Positions 41,675 through 41,763 of a DNA stretch of 41,763 bases are shown here, one piece after another (position 1 is the stretch's first letter; each line of letters begins with the position of its first letter). Source of the stretch: Pseudomonadota bacterium. GTDB lineage: Bacteria; Pseudomonadota; Gammaproteobacteria; Burkholderiales; Rhodocyclaceae. The stretch spans positions 1 to 41,763 of the forward strand of contig CAUJIV010000041.1 in NCBI GenBank assembly GCA_963205435.1, given 5' to 3'. The translations under genes were made by a program, and so were the position numbers. The notes below the pieces were generated by a model. It worked only from the letters and a program-made list of their open reading frames with translations, had not been told where the DNA came from and searched no databases.

Positions 41675-41763
41675 ATGATGATCTCATTGTTCATGAAGAG
41701 AGACGGACGGACATTGGATCGGCAGACGCTTGAGGCGATTCGCCTGATGGCGGTAGAGCGCGT
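41675..41763 (+). mobile_element. IS630-family-like transposase, N-terminal fragment cut by the window edge
   Basis: The frame opens MMISLFMKRDGRTLDRQTLE and continues AIRLMAVERV to the edge. The K-R-D-G-R-x-L-D-x-x-T-L-E-x-I-R-x-x-A-V pattern resembles the opening of IS630-type transposases, whose first domain is a helix-turn-helix. Starts at 41675, 41678 and 41693 are all in frame. Only about 29 residues are visible, so the family call is tentative. The AT-rich DNA from 41614 to 41674 may hold the left end of the element; the other end is out of view. Confidence 0.6.

Overview
The window is a GC-rich, gene-dense bacterial chromosome segment. Gene content and protein style point to a betaproteobacterium, most likely of the Rhodocyclales or a neighbouring order. 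The evidence is the E. coli-like trxB...ftsK-lolA-rarA-serS block, an NtrB/NtrC pair, GltB/GltD, GlnB next to NadE, a 477-residue homospermidine synthase, and recurring TATAAT boxes just upstream of genes. I cannot name a genus from sequence alone. No rRNA, tRNA or CRISPR was seen.

Layout. (1) 1-3953: a NitT/TauT-type ABC permease (cut by the edge) and its binding protein behind a Fur box, then an MFS transporter, an MscS channel and an unknown 120-residue protein. (2) 4036-9639: an M1-like metalloprotein translationally coupled to a ChaN-PDZ protein, then MgtC and homospermidine synthase. (3) 9649-16300: a Fur-controlled minus-strand operon tonB-exbB-exbD-TonB-dependent siderophore receptor-DUF1513 protein-membrane 4Fe-4S protein. 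(4) 16546-31929: a nitrogen block. Minus strand carries glnA-dapF-dapL behind a sigma-54 promoter with an upstream NtrC site. The plus strand carries ntrB-ntrC-gltB-gltD divergently, then ppa, nadE and glnB. (5) 31922-35024: an ArnT-like glycosyltransferase, an Smr protein and trxB on the minus strand. (6) 35192-41573: a Crp/Fnr regulator, ftsK, lolA, rarA and serS on the plus strand, ending at a strong hairpin and the start of an IS630-like transposase.

How the genes work together. Two Fur-box units suggest a coordinated response to iron shortage: outer-membrane ferric-siderophore import powered by a dedicated TonB-ExbBD, with a periplasmic DUF1513 protein and a membrane iron-sulfur protein that could handle electrons. 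The nitrogen block holds GS, GOGAT, the PII sensor and the NtrBC two-component system, and appears to tie an alternative diaminopimelate route (DapL/DapF) to the GS promoter.

The most striking observations are these. A dispersed-type palindromic repeat encodes most of the LolA signal peptide. NtrC has an altered GAFTGA loop (IAVTGA) although a good sigma-54 promoter sits in front of glnA. A 39-bp tandem repeat at the exbD/receptor junction duplicates a Shine-Dalgarno-plus-ATG module. An unassigned perfect inverted repeat lies between glnA and ntrB.
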